The position numbers were made by a program, and so were the translations under genes. The notes under the pieces were generated by a model. That model did not search any database and was not told the DNA's origin. It worked only from the letters and a program-made list of their open reading frames with translations. Shown piece after piece: positions 20,238 to 32,199 of a stretch of 64,000 nucleotides of DNA (within the stretch, counting starts at the first letter, position 1; each line of letters opens with the position of its first letter). Where the stretch lies: assembly GCF_025024155.1 (NCBI RefSeq), contig NW_026251780.1, positions 117,923 through 181,922 of the forward strand, given 5' to 3'. The DNA comes from Gamsiella multidivaricata (taxonomy: Eukaryota > Mortierellomycota > Mortierellomycetes > Mortierellales > Mortierellaceae).

Positions 20238-21968
20238 CTAATAGACGATACGAACGTCCTCATCCCAGCTCTCTTCTACCGCCTCCTCCTCTCCCTCCTG
20301 TGTCGCCGCCATCGATCTCCTCCGCGCCTTCCTCTGTGTCCTATTCAAGATCGGATACAAGGCCTCCCTGCCATACCAGGCCCTCTGCCTCGATGCCGCA
20401 ATCTTCGACATCGTCGACGCTTTGCTCCCAACTAATTCGTCCGCGTGTGCCAGCACCGCCGCATCGATCAAGGCCGGTCCGAATGGGCCCCACAACTTTG
20501 CGGTCCCATACTTCTCATGATCGAGTCGATGCCATCCCAGCTCCTGGATCTTTTGGAAATCGTGCTCGGAGGTTGTGTCTGTAGTCACGACGACGGGTAG
20601 TCGGGAGACGAGTCCGCGTTTTGCGGCGGCCGTCCGTGCGCGGGCCACGGCGTCGATGTAGTGCTCGAATGGGACCAAACACGAGTCCATGGTCGTATCG
20701 GTGCATTTCGAACCGATGTCGCTCCTACGCAGATGCAGAGCGATATGGGGGATCCGTGTCAGGGGTGCTGTGATATTCTCCGCCGCTGGGTTGGCGATCA
20801 CTCCGGACTCTGTTGCGTTTTCATTCAGGTTCTCGGGGAGGTTCATCTCGATGGGAACCTCCAATTCCGGGAACACCTTTTCCTCGGGATCGTCGTTGGC
20901 GATAACGACGATTCCCTGATCGCGTTGCAGCTCCTCGTTGATCTTCTCAGTCACATACTCCATTATTTGCGGTACGAAATGGATGTTCTTCCCAATCTCG
21001 TTCCAGATTCGGCCTATATGCCCAGGGTCCTTGAGCTTGAAGGTATTGCTGAGCATCAACACATGGTCCTCGTTATCGGCGTATCGCGCCAACAAGTCAT
21101 CTATTGCGACCAAGTCGTCGAGTCCCGTGGTGAGGCCTGTCAGCTTTGTCTTGTTGTAGACCGTCATTCCAGGTTTCAATGGCGGTGGTTGCTGGAAGAT
21201 CAGTCGGAACAAGAAATGCCTCTGAAAGTTCTGGGCCGAATAATTAATTTCGAGATTCGGCCCTCCAAATCCATAAACGATATGGCAGGTCAGGTTCTCG
21301 GCAACTTGATCCCAGGCCTTCAACACGAGCTCATAGTCATGCTCTCCAGCAGCGGTTCTAGTCTTATCCACAATTGCCCGATCGCGCCCGATGATCCGTT
21401 GAGTTGCAGTCAAGGGTCGAATAAGATCCCATTCGACTACAGGCACGCCCGAGAGGTGTGTGAATCTCGGTAGATCAAAGTAGTTGGACCAACGTTGGTG
21501 TGTATTATCGTGATCGTGCGAGTTGGAAATAATGGGTGGGAGGATGAGGGTTCTGTTGAGCTTCCGGGAGAGGAGGGCTCCGACCTCGAAGGCCATGAAC
21601 TGGTTGGTGAGTCCAGCAAAGGGTAAGTAGGAGAGGTATTTGGTGTTGGGGTCGAGTAAGGAGACAGCGGGCTCAAGAGGTCCAAGAGTTGAGGGATATG
21701 TGAGTTTATATTCTACATGGTTCTCATCCTTCTCATCAATGTGCTCCTCATGGAGACCTTGTTGCTGTAGTTGGTGCCGATCTGCGGGGGAGGGGGAGGG
21801 GGAGGGGGAGGATGAGGGTGAGAGATAGCTAAAGTCGAGGTCGAGGGCGCTGATGTTGCTGAGGAGGGCCCAGGCAGAGATGAGGACGACGAGGGCGAGG
21901 GCGACGAATGTCCGGGACCGGGGCCTGCGACTTTTGCGTATTCCGCTGTATGCTGTGTCGTTCCTCAT
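20238..21968 (-). CDS. type II membrane protein, GDP-fucose O-fucosyltransferase-like
   Basis: Single exon, 576 aa. A basic N-terminus (RKSRRPRSR) and one hydrophobic segment (about residues 22-42, FVALALVVLISAWALL) predict a type II Golgi/ER membrane protein with a lumenal catalytic domain. The stem is Ser/Pro-rich, encoded partly by a GGGGGA-type repeat near 21783-21815. Three O-FucT-type blocks appear in order: YLPFAGLTNQFMAFEVGALL (donor-binding N-terminal block), HIALHLRRSDIG (the H-x-R-R motif) and DELVGSKASTMSKIAASRQR (C-terminal block). Several N-glycosylation sequons are present (NRT, NLT, NYS). The family transfers fucose from GDP-fucose to protein or other acceptors; the acceptor here is unknown. 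Distance from biochemically known members makes 'O-FucT-like' safer than a specific name. Confidence 0.8.
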   Translation of the reverse strand: MRNDTAYSGIRKSRRPRSRTFVALALVVLISAWALLSNISALDLDFSYLSPSSSPSPSPSPADRHQLQQQGLHEEHIDEKDENHVEYKLTYPSTLGPLEPAVSLLDPNTKYLSYLPFAGLTNQFMAFEVGALLSRKLNRTLILPPIISNSHDHDNTHQRWSNYFDLPRFTHLSGVPVVEWDLIRPLTATQRIIGRDRAIVDKTRTAAGEHDYELVLKAWDQVAENLTCHIVYGFGGPNLEINYSAQNFQRHFLFRLIFQQPPPLKPGMTVYNKTKLTGLTTGLDDLVAIDDLLARYADNEDHVLMLSNTFKLKDPGHIGRIWNEIGKNIHFVPQIMEYVTEKINEELQRDQGIVVIANDDPEEKVFPELEVPIEMNLPENLNENATESGVIANPAAENITAPLTRIPHIALHLRRSDIGSKCTDTTMDSCLVPFEHYIDAVARARTAAAKRGLVSRLPVVVTTDTTSEHDFQKIQELGWHRLDHEKYGTAKLWGPFGPALIDAAVLAHADELVGSKASTMSKIAASRQRAWYGREALYPILNRTQRKARRRSMAATQEGEEEAVEESWDEDVRIVY

Positions 21969-22073
21969 AGGGGAAATATCTTGGGATCGAGACTATGTAC
22001 AAGCCCGTTCGATCGAGGACGAAAAGATGGGGTGTGTTGAAGAAGAAAGGGTGAAGAGTGTGAAGATGCAGAG

Positions 22074-22250
22074 TGAAGAGTGAAGAGTGAAGAGTGAAGA
22101 GTGAAGAGTGAAGAGTGAAGAGTGAAGAGTGAAGAGTGAGTGAAGAGTGAAGAGTGAAGAGTGAAGAGTGAAGAGTGAGTGAAGAGTGAAGAGTGAAGAG
22201 TGAAGAGTGAAGAGTGCGTGAAGAGTGAAGAGTGAAGAGTGAAGAGTATG
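22074..22250. repeat. heptamer minisatellite (GAAGAGT)n upstream of the O-FucT-like gene
   Basis: About 24 units of the 7-mer GAAGAGT, interrupted three times by short GAGT or GCGT variants that shift the register. It begins about 105 bp upstream of the start codon at 21968, so it probably lies in the 5' leader or core promoter. Read in gene direction it is pure CT-rich sequence (ACTCTTC), like other leaders here. Confidence 0.9.
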
Positions 22251-22259
22251 AAAGAGTGC

Positions 22260-23821
22260 AAAGGGCGTGAGGGGTGTGAGGAGAGTGAGGGCGGGAAAAA
22301 GGCGCCGCCCCCCTCTCGCCTGCCAAGTTTCCTTTCGTTGTTGTTATTTTCACAGTGATCGCCCTCTGAGTCTGGGTGCTCTAAAAATAAACGACAGAAG
22401 CATTCTAGGCCTTGTCTCTATCGTACATGCGTACGCCACCATTCCCAAACGCAGGGTCGCCCCATTCGTCCACCGCCCGCACCGCCCCCCGATCTCCTCT
22501 TTTTTCTACACATTAACCTTATTTCCCGAGAATTCTTGGTTTTCATCCTGAACTATATATGGAGGGGAGGACCAATGACTGGCTTGGTCCCAGAATTTGG
22601 AATAAAGACAAGGTGTTCCAGCTCGGGTTTGCTCACCAAGTGTTTGCACTGACCAGCCTACATGTCGACATGATCTTCATTCTTTTTGATGTGCAACAAG
22701 GAGCGATGAGGACTGACTGACCATGAAGGGAAGGGAGTGCGATGGTTGCTGTATATTAGAAAAAAAAAAAAAAAAAAAAAATGAGAGGCCAGCAATGAGC
22801 ATGCTTGGTCTGCGTGGTACTGACAGCGAGCTTTTACTGAGGCGAGCCTGAATCTTTATTATTTTTGGTGGCAACTATAATAATAGATAGACTACAGTAG
22901 GATGGCACATTTTTTTGGCGACAACCAGATCTGTGTGCAGAGTCCCCTTTACACAAGAGAATGCGCGTTACGCGGCCTTGCACCACAGAAAGGGAATGAT
23001 GAACTGCAGGATTTTATCGATCTCCACATTATAGCTATGCGTTAATATACGTATACATGGGAGAGCAGAGCAAAGGCGTATGTATTATTGTTGCATTCGT
23101 ACATCGGAGAGCCTAATTCACGACGCGCCTTCTCCGTTGCTCTCTGCAGTCCCGCCCATGTCCAACCGCAGACTGGGGATTCCCTCATCGCTGCGTAAGG
23201 AGCGAGAGCGCCCTGTCTGTGCACGTATGCGGAATTAGGCAAATTAGGCTACGGTTAGAGTGCATTGGGCGCCCCTATGACCAAATCATCCCCTCACCGC
23301 GCATCCTCTGTGCTGCCCCTGATTATTACGATGACGATGGACGGTGTTGAACCTTGAACACGTTCCTGAGGCCTGTTCCCCCTCCCCCCCTCCCCTGCAA
23401 ACACATGTGACCCGCGTCAGTGTGCGTGCGCAGGGGAGAAAGGACGACAGGGGTAATACACTTCGCGTAGGCGAAGACTAGGCCTGCTGTCATTCCTTTA
23501 TTTCCTCCTCTCCACCCCATCCTGCACCCTCTTCTTCTTTTTCTTGTCTTCTTGTCTTCCTGTCTTTTTTTCCTTCCTTCTTCAGCACTCCTTCCCCCCT
23601 TGAGAACACGTCCTTCTCTTTTCTGTCCTGTCCCCCCCCCCCCCCATACACCCTCTTCACAAAACAGTCAATTATCCTTCCAGCCCTATCTCTTTTTTTC
23701 TTTTTGCACACTTCACCACTTTACACGAAACGACCACTTCTGCCTCTAACCCATTAATACACATTACTACATATTACTACTGCTACTACCACCCCCCATC
23801 ATCGATAATAACACTCCCATA
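22260..23821. other. intergenic, ~1.56 kb, no gene seen
   Basis: Divergent spacer between the O-FucT-like gene and the IVY1-like gene. Visible items: an A-homopolymer at 22760-22780, a CTATATATGG TATA-like word at 22552, and a long pyrimidine-rich leader with a C-homopolymer at 23630-23645 that runs up to the IVY1-like ATG. ORFs in this stretch are short and uninformative. Confidence 0.5.
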
Positions 23822-26800
23822 ATGCTCAAGAAGAAACGTTTCTCCGGCTTGTTCGGTGCCACCATGACCGAGATTCCCTCCCCAGGCCCCGAACATCAAG
23901 CCGCACTCTCTCAACAACAGCAACAACAATCCAATGGGGCAATAACCAACGGCACCTCCACCCCGAGTCTCTACTCACCCCAGATGCTATCCAGTCAAGG
24001 ACGACAGAGCAGCATCGCGACCCTCTTCTCTCCAGTATCGTTGTCATCAGGACCAGGAACCAGCAGTCTCGGAGGGTATTTCTTTTCAGGAAACGGTGGA
24101 AACAACAATAACAACAACAACAACAACAACAGCAGCAGCAGTAACGGCAATAACACAGGAAACGGAGTCGGGATCGGGAACAATAATGGGTCGGCACAGT
24201 CCGAAGGACAGGACCTGACGAGGGCCGAGATACATCAGTCGCTCGAGAGCCTGAAGAAGCTGGTCATCGCGGCAGAGTCCTACAGGGAGCTGACAGCCAA
24301 GTTGGCAAAGACGACCAAGCAGCTGGGCAAGTGCTTTAAGGAGTTTGGAGACTCCAAGGGCATGGATAACACTTATGGTAAGCAGGGAACTTCAGTCTGC
24401 CCTTATTTTTTTTTCTTTCTGCATGTGTATGTGTGTGTGTTGTGTCATGGGGGGAGGAGGAGGTTGAAGGATGTGTATGATATGGTCACTCTGCTGAACC
24501 CCTATTTTTTATTTTGCTATTGTGTATCTCCTCAATAGTCATGTGTCTCAAGTCCTCTGCGAACTTTTACGAGTCCTTCTCGGAAATGGAGAGCAAGCTG
24601 GTAAGCAAAGCACCCTTATCACCACCATCTTTCCTCCTTTGGGGGAGGAAAGGCAACCAAAAAAAATGAATGAATTCTACGCAGGAGAATCGATCGTGTG
24701 CCTGATTTCATTTTTCTTCCTACGAAAAAAACCAACCTCTTTAGGCTAGTAGTCTTCAAAAGGATTTTGAGCTGCTGCAGAGCAATTGGGAAAAACATTC
24801 CAAGCGCGTAACGGTGCGTATCTTATGATGAGCGAAGGATGATGCTATGCGAAAAAGAGGGAAAAAGAAATTAATGAAAATGAGACTAACAAGAATTGGT
24901 CTAATTTCTTTTCTTTTTCTTTTTTCTTTTTCTTTTTTGTTGCTAAATAGAAAGACGAGAGGGCGCACGACGAGATTCTGGGGGACCTAGATGAGAGGAT
25001 CAAAAAGATTAGCTTGAGTTATGACAAAAAGTCCAAGAAACCGGATCCTAACACCATGCTCATGTCGCACGAGGTATTGTAACTGTCTCAACACACCCAC
25101 CGTTTTGGGGGGGAAAAGAAAAGAAAAAAAAATAACCGTCAGGTTGCATCATCGCCCCCGATCTACAATGAGCCCGCCCATGACGCTAATTATCTCACCT
25201 TTTTTTTTTTTTTTTTTTTTGCCCCCCTCGCAGAAATATATTTCGACACTGTCTGAACTACAGGACTCAATTGCGACCGCGAAACGGGACCATCGGAACA
25301 CGATGGCGCGACGGGAGCGATACACACACTCGATGACCGCCCAGATCGCCTGTCGACTTTCGGAGGCACAATTCCTGGCGGTCGAACGACAGCTCCGTGG
25401 ATGCGGACCCAGTTTGTTGAAGATCAAAGAATGGGCACCCTATGCCGGCCACGATATGCCAGCACCGACCCTGATCACAAACGGAGAACCGACCATTGAG
25501 ATCAAGGGAGGAACTTGGGAGGAGTATAGTGCCAGACATGCGCCTAATCCTGGTCAGCAACAGAACGTCCCTGGTGTGAGTGAAGCGCTCTTCTTTTTTT
25601 GGTCTTTTTGTTTATTTAGAGCGGGGGAAGGGTTGTTCGTGGTGGTGTCGACACCGTTTATTGCGTATGCCAAGGAAAAAAAAAAAAAAAAAAAAAAAAA
25701 GGATGTTTATTGACTTGATTGCTCTATGTTTCTACCGCTTGTAGGCCTATCAGGGCCCCAAGGCTGAACTTGGCGGCGGAGTAGGGGGCGCGACACAGTC
25801 CGGCGGTTCTTCGGCTCCTGTCTACACATTGACAGAAATGCCTCAGATCACACTCCCGCCCTTTGCACCCATGCAGCAGCACCTTCAACAACAGCAACAG
25901 CAGCAGCAGCAACAACCGCTTCCGACACCCGTACCCCTACCGGTGCCGCCACCAAGACTGACCTCCCCCCCGGGTTCGTCTACGCCATCGACCTATCTTC
26001 CCAATAACATGCCGGATCCAAAAGCCTATATCCAGCAATCTCAACGCCAACAGCAACAGCAAATTAGTCCGGGTTCGTTAACAAAGACCGGCGGAATCAC
26101 TTCGACGCCTTTGCCTTTGCCAACTCCACGACCGAATATTACCACTATGCCGACCACCATGCGACTAGAGAGGCCATCATCGATGACGGCGACGATGATG
26201 CAGGGCTCGGGTCCGATTGTGGGTTACAAGAGCTTGCCAGACCCCAAGGCTCAGGTCAGATCAACTACCATACCTGCTATGGGGCAGGATAGGAGGACCA
26301 GTGGTGGGGTAGGACCCGGAATGGCAGCTGGAGGAGTCGGAGGGCTGAGAAAGAGTGCGTCGAGTGATTCGATTCAATTCCTGACCGTCTCTCCTGTATC
26401 CACCCCGGGAGCCTTTCCGGAAATGAAAACGCAGGGCGGAGGGAGAGAGAATTCGGCTGCGGATCACTTGAAACGCCAAGATGGGACCAATGAGTCCACG
26501 ACTGCAACGACCGCGGGGGCGGGGACGGGAACAGGGAATGGAGAGGGGAGTTTCCCAGAAGACCAACGATCTATGAGCATCAAAACCGGCACGACCAACA
26601 GTAGTATCGACGGCGGCTCGACTCGTACGGTCCCGAAGCTTTCAAAGGATTACTATGAACAAGAACAAAGGCATTCACATCTCCAGAGGCGTGTCGAGCA
26701 CGACGACGAAGATGATGAAGATGCGGATGGAGAGGACGAGGAGAGGTATCGGAATGGGAAATATGACCTGGAAAGATATGGGTACCCGGACGACGATGAC

Positions 26801-28013
26801 ACCGGAGCACATTCCCGCGAGGAACGGGATCAGTTCGATGACCACATGTACTCACCTTCATCGGGGGACCAACTGTCGTTTTATGATGATGGGGATGAAG
26901 GCCACCCGGGGAGGATGCTAATCTCGTCGCGGAGATTTTATGATGACGATGAGTCCCAGCATTCTTCGGGGTCGATCCCTACAATCCTCCGTGAACGTGA
27001 GAGGGAGCGAGAGTACTATTTGGCACGCACATCGGCCCCACGCTACGATGACGAGCGCGAGTACGAGCAACGATCTTACACGCAGCAACAACAGCAACAG
27101 CAGAGGAGTTACTCCTCCACAGCCCCTACACGGCAATACCTTCAGCACCTCACCCACCCAGATTCTGATCAAGACCGCGAGAGGGAATGGTCTGCCTCTG
27201 CGGCGGCTATGGCGGCAGCACAGGATGAATCCGCGAGCATGAGTGGTTATGCCCGCGAGCAGTACCCGGCCCAGAGGGATTACACGCCCGCACGCCCAAC
27301 ACTCGAAGACCGAGAGCGGGAGCTTGAACTCATGCAGGGTCAGGGACAGCATCTCCAGAAGCCGACCTCTATGGGTCCTCTTAGTGGCGGTAATTCCGGT
27401 GCTGATGGTGCAGGAGCAGAGCAGGGGCAAGGACCGGTTAGACCGGCGTATGGGCGACGTCCTGCCACGGCCCCGGGGACCGTCGCACATTTGAGGAGAC
27501 GGTTCTCGGACCAGAACATTGCCGAATCTCTACCCCCTCCACCGGTAAGTTTTTTTTTTTTCTTTTTTTTTTTTTTCTACCATTGCATCGAAATTGTTGC
27601 CAAGTATGCTGAAAACTAATCCATTCTCCTTTTTATTCTCCCTCTTTCCTTTTCTGCTTCCGCGTGCACAGCTTTCGCCCACACAAAGTTCACGTCCACG
27701 CGGACTGAGCGGCTCCGCCGCAAATGCCCAGCAACAGCAACAGCAACAAGACGCCCTGAATCGTGATCGGGATCGGGACACACGCTACCCACCTCGAGTC
27801 TCAACCCCACAGAGCCGCTTGGTCGCCGCGCACGCATACCGCTCCGAACGCGTGATCTCCAGTACAGGAATGAACGGCAAGGCAGGAGCAGGAGCTGGAA
27901 TGAGCCAAAATGGACAGTATAATGGTACTGCAGGGCATATGTCCGATTATGAAGACACCAGTCCTGGAAGGACATCTGCCCAGGTTGGGGACCAGCGTGC
28001 TCGTCGGAGATGA
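23822..28013 (+). CDS. BAR-domain lipid-binding protein, IVY1-like (1,097 aa)
   Basis: Seven exons: 23822-24377, 24539-24600, 24745-24813, 24951-25073, 25234-25575, 25745-27544, 27672-28013, all GT-AG and in phase. Residues 1-130 are Ser/Gln/Asn-rich. From about 133 to 365 a helical region (TRAEIHQSLESLKKLVIAAE; LAKTTKQLGKCFKEFGDSKG; KYISTLSELQDSIATAKRDH) has the layout of yeast IVY1, an inverted-BAR protein that binds phospholipids and the Rab Ypt7 at the vacuole. The C-terminal 700 residues are low complexity, with Gln runs, an acidic Asp/Glu block, and Arg/Glu/Tyr repeats (EREREREYY), and are far longer than in yeast. Several introns contain homopolymers next to the acceptor, such as T22 at 25199-25220. 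The IVY1 name rests on the helical domain only, so the identity is family level. Confidence 0.75.
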
Positions 28014-28215
28014 AGACCTACCGTGCCTTGATGGCATCTTGTACACCCTGCAGAAGACATTACTTTGGCCATAGTATTTATTATCAATATGAATAGGACG
28101 CGATTGCTCAAATAATACCATAGAAAAAAGAAAAGAAAAAAAAAAAAAAAAAGAAAGAAAAGAATATACATGCGAGTTGATTTTCATTTTATTTTATTTT
28201 CTCCATCTGCCATGT

Positions 28216-28610
28216 TCACATGAGCCTCTTTTTGCGATTGCCGATCGACGAGATCAGACGTGAGGGTGCCTGGCTACCGCCTTGACCTGCTGTCTGACTG
28301 GGCGTCTTCCGTGATGACGATATTCCCGCTCGACTACTACTGCCGCCAGCACTAGTCGAGTCTGCAGTACTTGTGGCCGTAGCAGCAACAGCTTTCTTTG
28401 CTGGAGTTGCCCTCGGTTTCGGCGCAGCCTTTGTGGCCGCAGCTCTAAATAAAAAATAGAGTGTAATTATTGGCATGGGGATCAACAGGAAGCAGTACAA
28501 GAAGCACATATTCAACTGAATCGACATATGAAGCAAACTCTTCAGTGCGCACCTCTTGTCGACGGCCTTGCCCTTGGCCTTGGTTCCCCGTTTCGGCACC
28601 AAAAAGTCCC

Positions 28611-28641
<31 letters not shown>

Positions 28642-31600
28642 AACCTCGACGACTGGCTGCTGATATTCCTTCTCGTTTTCATCATCCGTGTCCAGCACCA
28701 CATGCGCCGTCTGTTGTTTCCCCCGCGAGGTGCTGCCAGCAGCACGCTGTCGACCACCCCCATAATCACCATCGATTCCATTCTCCTGCTGCACTTCTTC
28801 TTCATCTTCATCATGTGAGTCCACTGCTAGGACCGTTTTCTGCCCTACACGATCGGACGATTTGAATCCTGTTGCGGATGCTGCAACAATGTCACGATTC
28901 GTTCGACCGCCTCTTGCAGAAGTGCTCGATCCACCACCACGCGATGAACTTGCTAGTCCTCTCTTTGGCTCAATAGGTTCGTCATATTCCGATTGCGCGT
29001 CGTCGTCGGCGACGTTATCCATGTCCATCTCAGTACCATCTCCTCGCATAGACTGCTTCTACATGACAATCGATGAAAAACGCATTAAATGTTAGCCTTT
29101 TTACGCACAATAAAGTAAAATAAGAAAGATGCAGAAGAAATGTTTTGTCCGTCACGAAAACAATCTGTAGAAACGTACGTGGTCTAGCAAGCCTCCGTTT
29201 GGATGATCATACTCGTATTTCTTGGCTTGTAAATCCTTTTCCTTGTTGATCTAAATGCGCATGGAGAAATGGTTATGGGACCTGACTTGGTGATACACAT
29301 GCATTCCAGAGTCAACAAACACGCCTCGGTAACTCACCTCCTTCAGCAATGCCTCTTCTACCTCAATATTCTGCTTGTTTCGCATCACTTTTTGCATTCT
29401 ACTAAGCGATGTCGCTACAAAGCTATAGCCAAACAAAAAGACGCTATGTTAGCGTATCGATCCTGACACCGTGCAGCGGAATTACGCCGATAACTTTACT
29501 GCACAAAGGCATAGCTTACTCTTTCACAGCGTCCTTCTCATCCTTTTCCACATAGATTCGGACAGCATCTGCAAGTTGTATCTCCGGCAAGATACTGAGG
29601 TTTTGCGCCGAGAGATATTTTTGCACCAAGTTCTCAACCCGCATCGTATCCAGCTTCTCCGTTGTTCCCACATCGTCCATTTCAGCCTTCGTCTTTGTAT
29701 CTATGATTAATCATGGGGAATAAAGCATCAGAGATATACGTCTCGATGGTTTAGAAATGATTACGAAGGCGAAAGTAGAGCCCGATCACTACTTACTGTA
29801 GGTGGTAGGTACCGTCTTTTTCCTGTAAAAGTGCACAAGGTCGCGTGGGTTGGCAACCAGATCCACAAACTCCTGACCGAACCGCTGCGGATTAAAAATC
29901 TCGTATCCTCCACTGTACTCAACCTAGATTCAAAGCCAAGTGTGAGCAAAAGGCGCCATTGTAATGCATGATAAATTTGTAACTTTTAACCGCATTTTCT
30001 CCTTACTCTAAGGCGAACCAAGGGCTTGGGGACTTCGAATGCATGCTCATCGCTAGCGTTTGTAGCGGCCTCCTCTTCATCGCCACTGGCTTCGCTGTAC
30101 ATCCGCCTCTTGCGACTCATGCGTCCACTCTTGGCAATCCAATCCTCCTTTGCTTGCTTTACCAAATCTCTGACCTAAAATCGCAATATGGCAGTACATC
30201 TGTTAGTCCAGCCCATTTAAACTGGATAAGATGCAAGCTTCTCAAACGAGATGGCTCCTTATGCTTACTTTCTTGGATATAAAGTTGCTGACTTTTTGTT
30301 GGTCGGTCGGATTGAGGTTATGGTCTGCCAGGGTTACGTCGCTCATAATAAACGGCCGGACAGACTGAAGTCGGATCTTTTGAACATTAAATTTCCCTTT
30401 GCAAATCTTGAGGATCGCGACGTGCTTCTCCTTGGATTCCCCTTCAGAAAGACTGGTGGCAACGGAGGAACCAGGCTGGCTTACGTGGAACCCTTGCTGC
30501 GGGTTGTAAACCGGATCGACGAGACATTCGTGCTCATGGCCCCAGATAACCAGGTCAATAAAGTCGTCCAGAAACGCCTCTGGGATATAACTCTTTGGAC
30601 CATGCATGACTCTAGAATGGTATGTATCGCGTTAGACTGGGATCTAGCTCAGCCCAGCTATTGCTTGAGACACCGCAAGATTCGATCAATCGTGTCGTAC
30701 CTGTTTTGATGCAGCACAAGCAGATTGTACCAGGGTTCCTCGTCGTCGTCCTCGACTGGCCGCATCATTTTGACATTCCTTCGCAAGAACGTCTGGTGCA
30801 GTCTCTCGTCACGAATGTTGCCGATTCCGTACAACGCCAGCCGACTAGCGCCTTTCTGCAGCAATATAGGCTTCACAATGACATTGTCGATCTCCTGCGA
30901 TCGACCAAAGTAGTTGACAAGACCTGTCATCGATAGTTGATCCAGTGCACACAGGTTTCCATCACCAGAGGGGTCGTCATGGTTGCCGTGGATTGAGAAG
31001 ACCGGAATGCCTACGTTCAGGTTGGGATCCATATAGTTGACGTTTTTAATGCTAGAAACGAGTGCGGACAAAAATAATACGCCATGAGTGAGCGTTAATC
31101 ATGGAGTAAGATCAAGTCTCCGTTCGAGACATTAAAATTATTGGCTCCTTTGCACTTACCCTTCCGGAAAGTTATCAGTGGGGTCGCTCAAGAACTCGAG
31201 ACTGACGGGCTTGTCACCGAGACAGTACTTCCGCAGGAGTTTAATGGTGATATACATTGTCTTGCGCGACGGTTTGTTGTCGTGAAAGAGGTCGCCTCCA
31301 AGCAGGATCATATCCACCTATTCGTAACGCGATGCACACGTAAGTAGGCATGTCCTTCTTCATCGATGCACTGCAGCGCAAAACCCCCCACTAATATTAG
31401 ATCACACTGAAAATCCAAGAACCGCGCTTTGATTACCTCGGATTCAGCAGCGAGGGAAAGAATCTCCTCAAACGCCGCGAAAGAGTCGTCTCCTCGGACA
31501 GGGTCCTTCTCGAGGTATCCAAGATGGTTGTCTGTTGCCACCATTATTGAAAAGGTATCTTTCTCTTCACCAACGGGCTCACTTCCGGTCCATTGCGAGC

Positions 31601-31768
31601 CATTGCCTTGGTCCAGCCTAAGATAGCAAGGTATGAAATTGAAGGGCGCCGATGTCACTGATGCTGTCCTACGCGAGGTTGGACCATGGGTCATTGTCGA
31701 AAGTAGCTCCTGAATGAGGATGCAGTAAAATCTGCGACTTACGGATCGGAGGTTTGGCTGCTGTCCAT
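28216..31768 (-). CDS. MRE11: DNA double-strand break repair nuclease MRE11
   Basis: Twelve exons, all GT-AG and phase-consistent, give 808 aa: 31768-31743, 31617-31437, 31317-31160, 31051-30701, 30611-30269, 30174-30007, 29923-29797, 29700-29520, 29422-29338, 29250-29179, 29058-28553, 28444-28216. MRE11 is the Mn-dependent exo/endonuclease of the MRN complex with RAD50 and NBS1. All phosphoesterase motifs are visible: [51 protein letters not shown] and [11 protein letters not shown]. The capping domain follows ([18 protein letters not shown]). The C-terminus is acidic and then Ser/Arg/Lys-rich ([15 protein letters not shown]), as in other fungal and animal MRE11 proteins. The first exon is only 26 nt. 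No lesion was seen. Confidence 0.96.
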
Positions 31769-31850
31769 TGTATCAAGTCGTTGAATGCTTCCGAAGACGA
31801 GTGTCCTTGTATGGGCTGGTTGTCGGCGATCAGGAAGAGTTGTGGGGAAC

Positions 31851-31875
31851 GAATGAATGAATGAATGAATGAATG
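31851..31875. repeat. (GAAT)6 microsatellite
   Basis: Six tandem copies of GAAT and a partial seventh, about 85 bp upstream of the MRE11 start codon, in its leader or promoter. Confidence 0.9.
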
Positions 31876-32199
31876 TGCAAGCTCAGTCCACTAGAGATTC
31901 TCTTTTGAAATTGGTGGCAAAATAGCCCTGGTCCAGGCCACGTGCGCTACTTCCTCATACATGGGATCCCCTGAGGCCACGTTTTCGTCTGCACAGCCAC
32001 GCCTGCGCCTCAGACACATTCCTCAATAGCTCATTCAGATGGTCAAGACAGACATTCGTGTGTATCCGTCGTTTATTTGTTTCGGGTATCCGAATGAATA
32101 AAAACAAAAGAGAGGGTGGCAAAGAAGACAAACAAAAAGTAGACACAATCAACAAACTCCTTCTCGCGTTCTTTAACGCGTCAGTCCTGGGCAAAATGC

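Noticed and set aside
20661..21473. 270-codon plus-strand frame opposite the O-FucT-like gene
   Set aside because: Antisense of a single-exon gene with high-GC codons; no domain, and the minus frame has all family motifs.
22074..22250. CRISPR-like array
   Set aside because: The unit is a 7-bp tandem repeat without spacers, in a eukaryotic genome.
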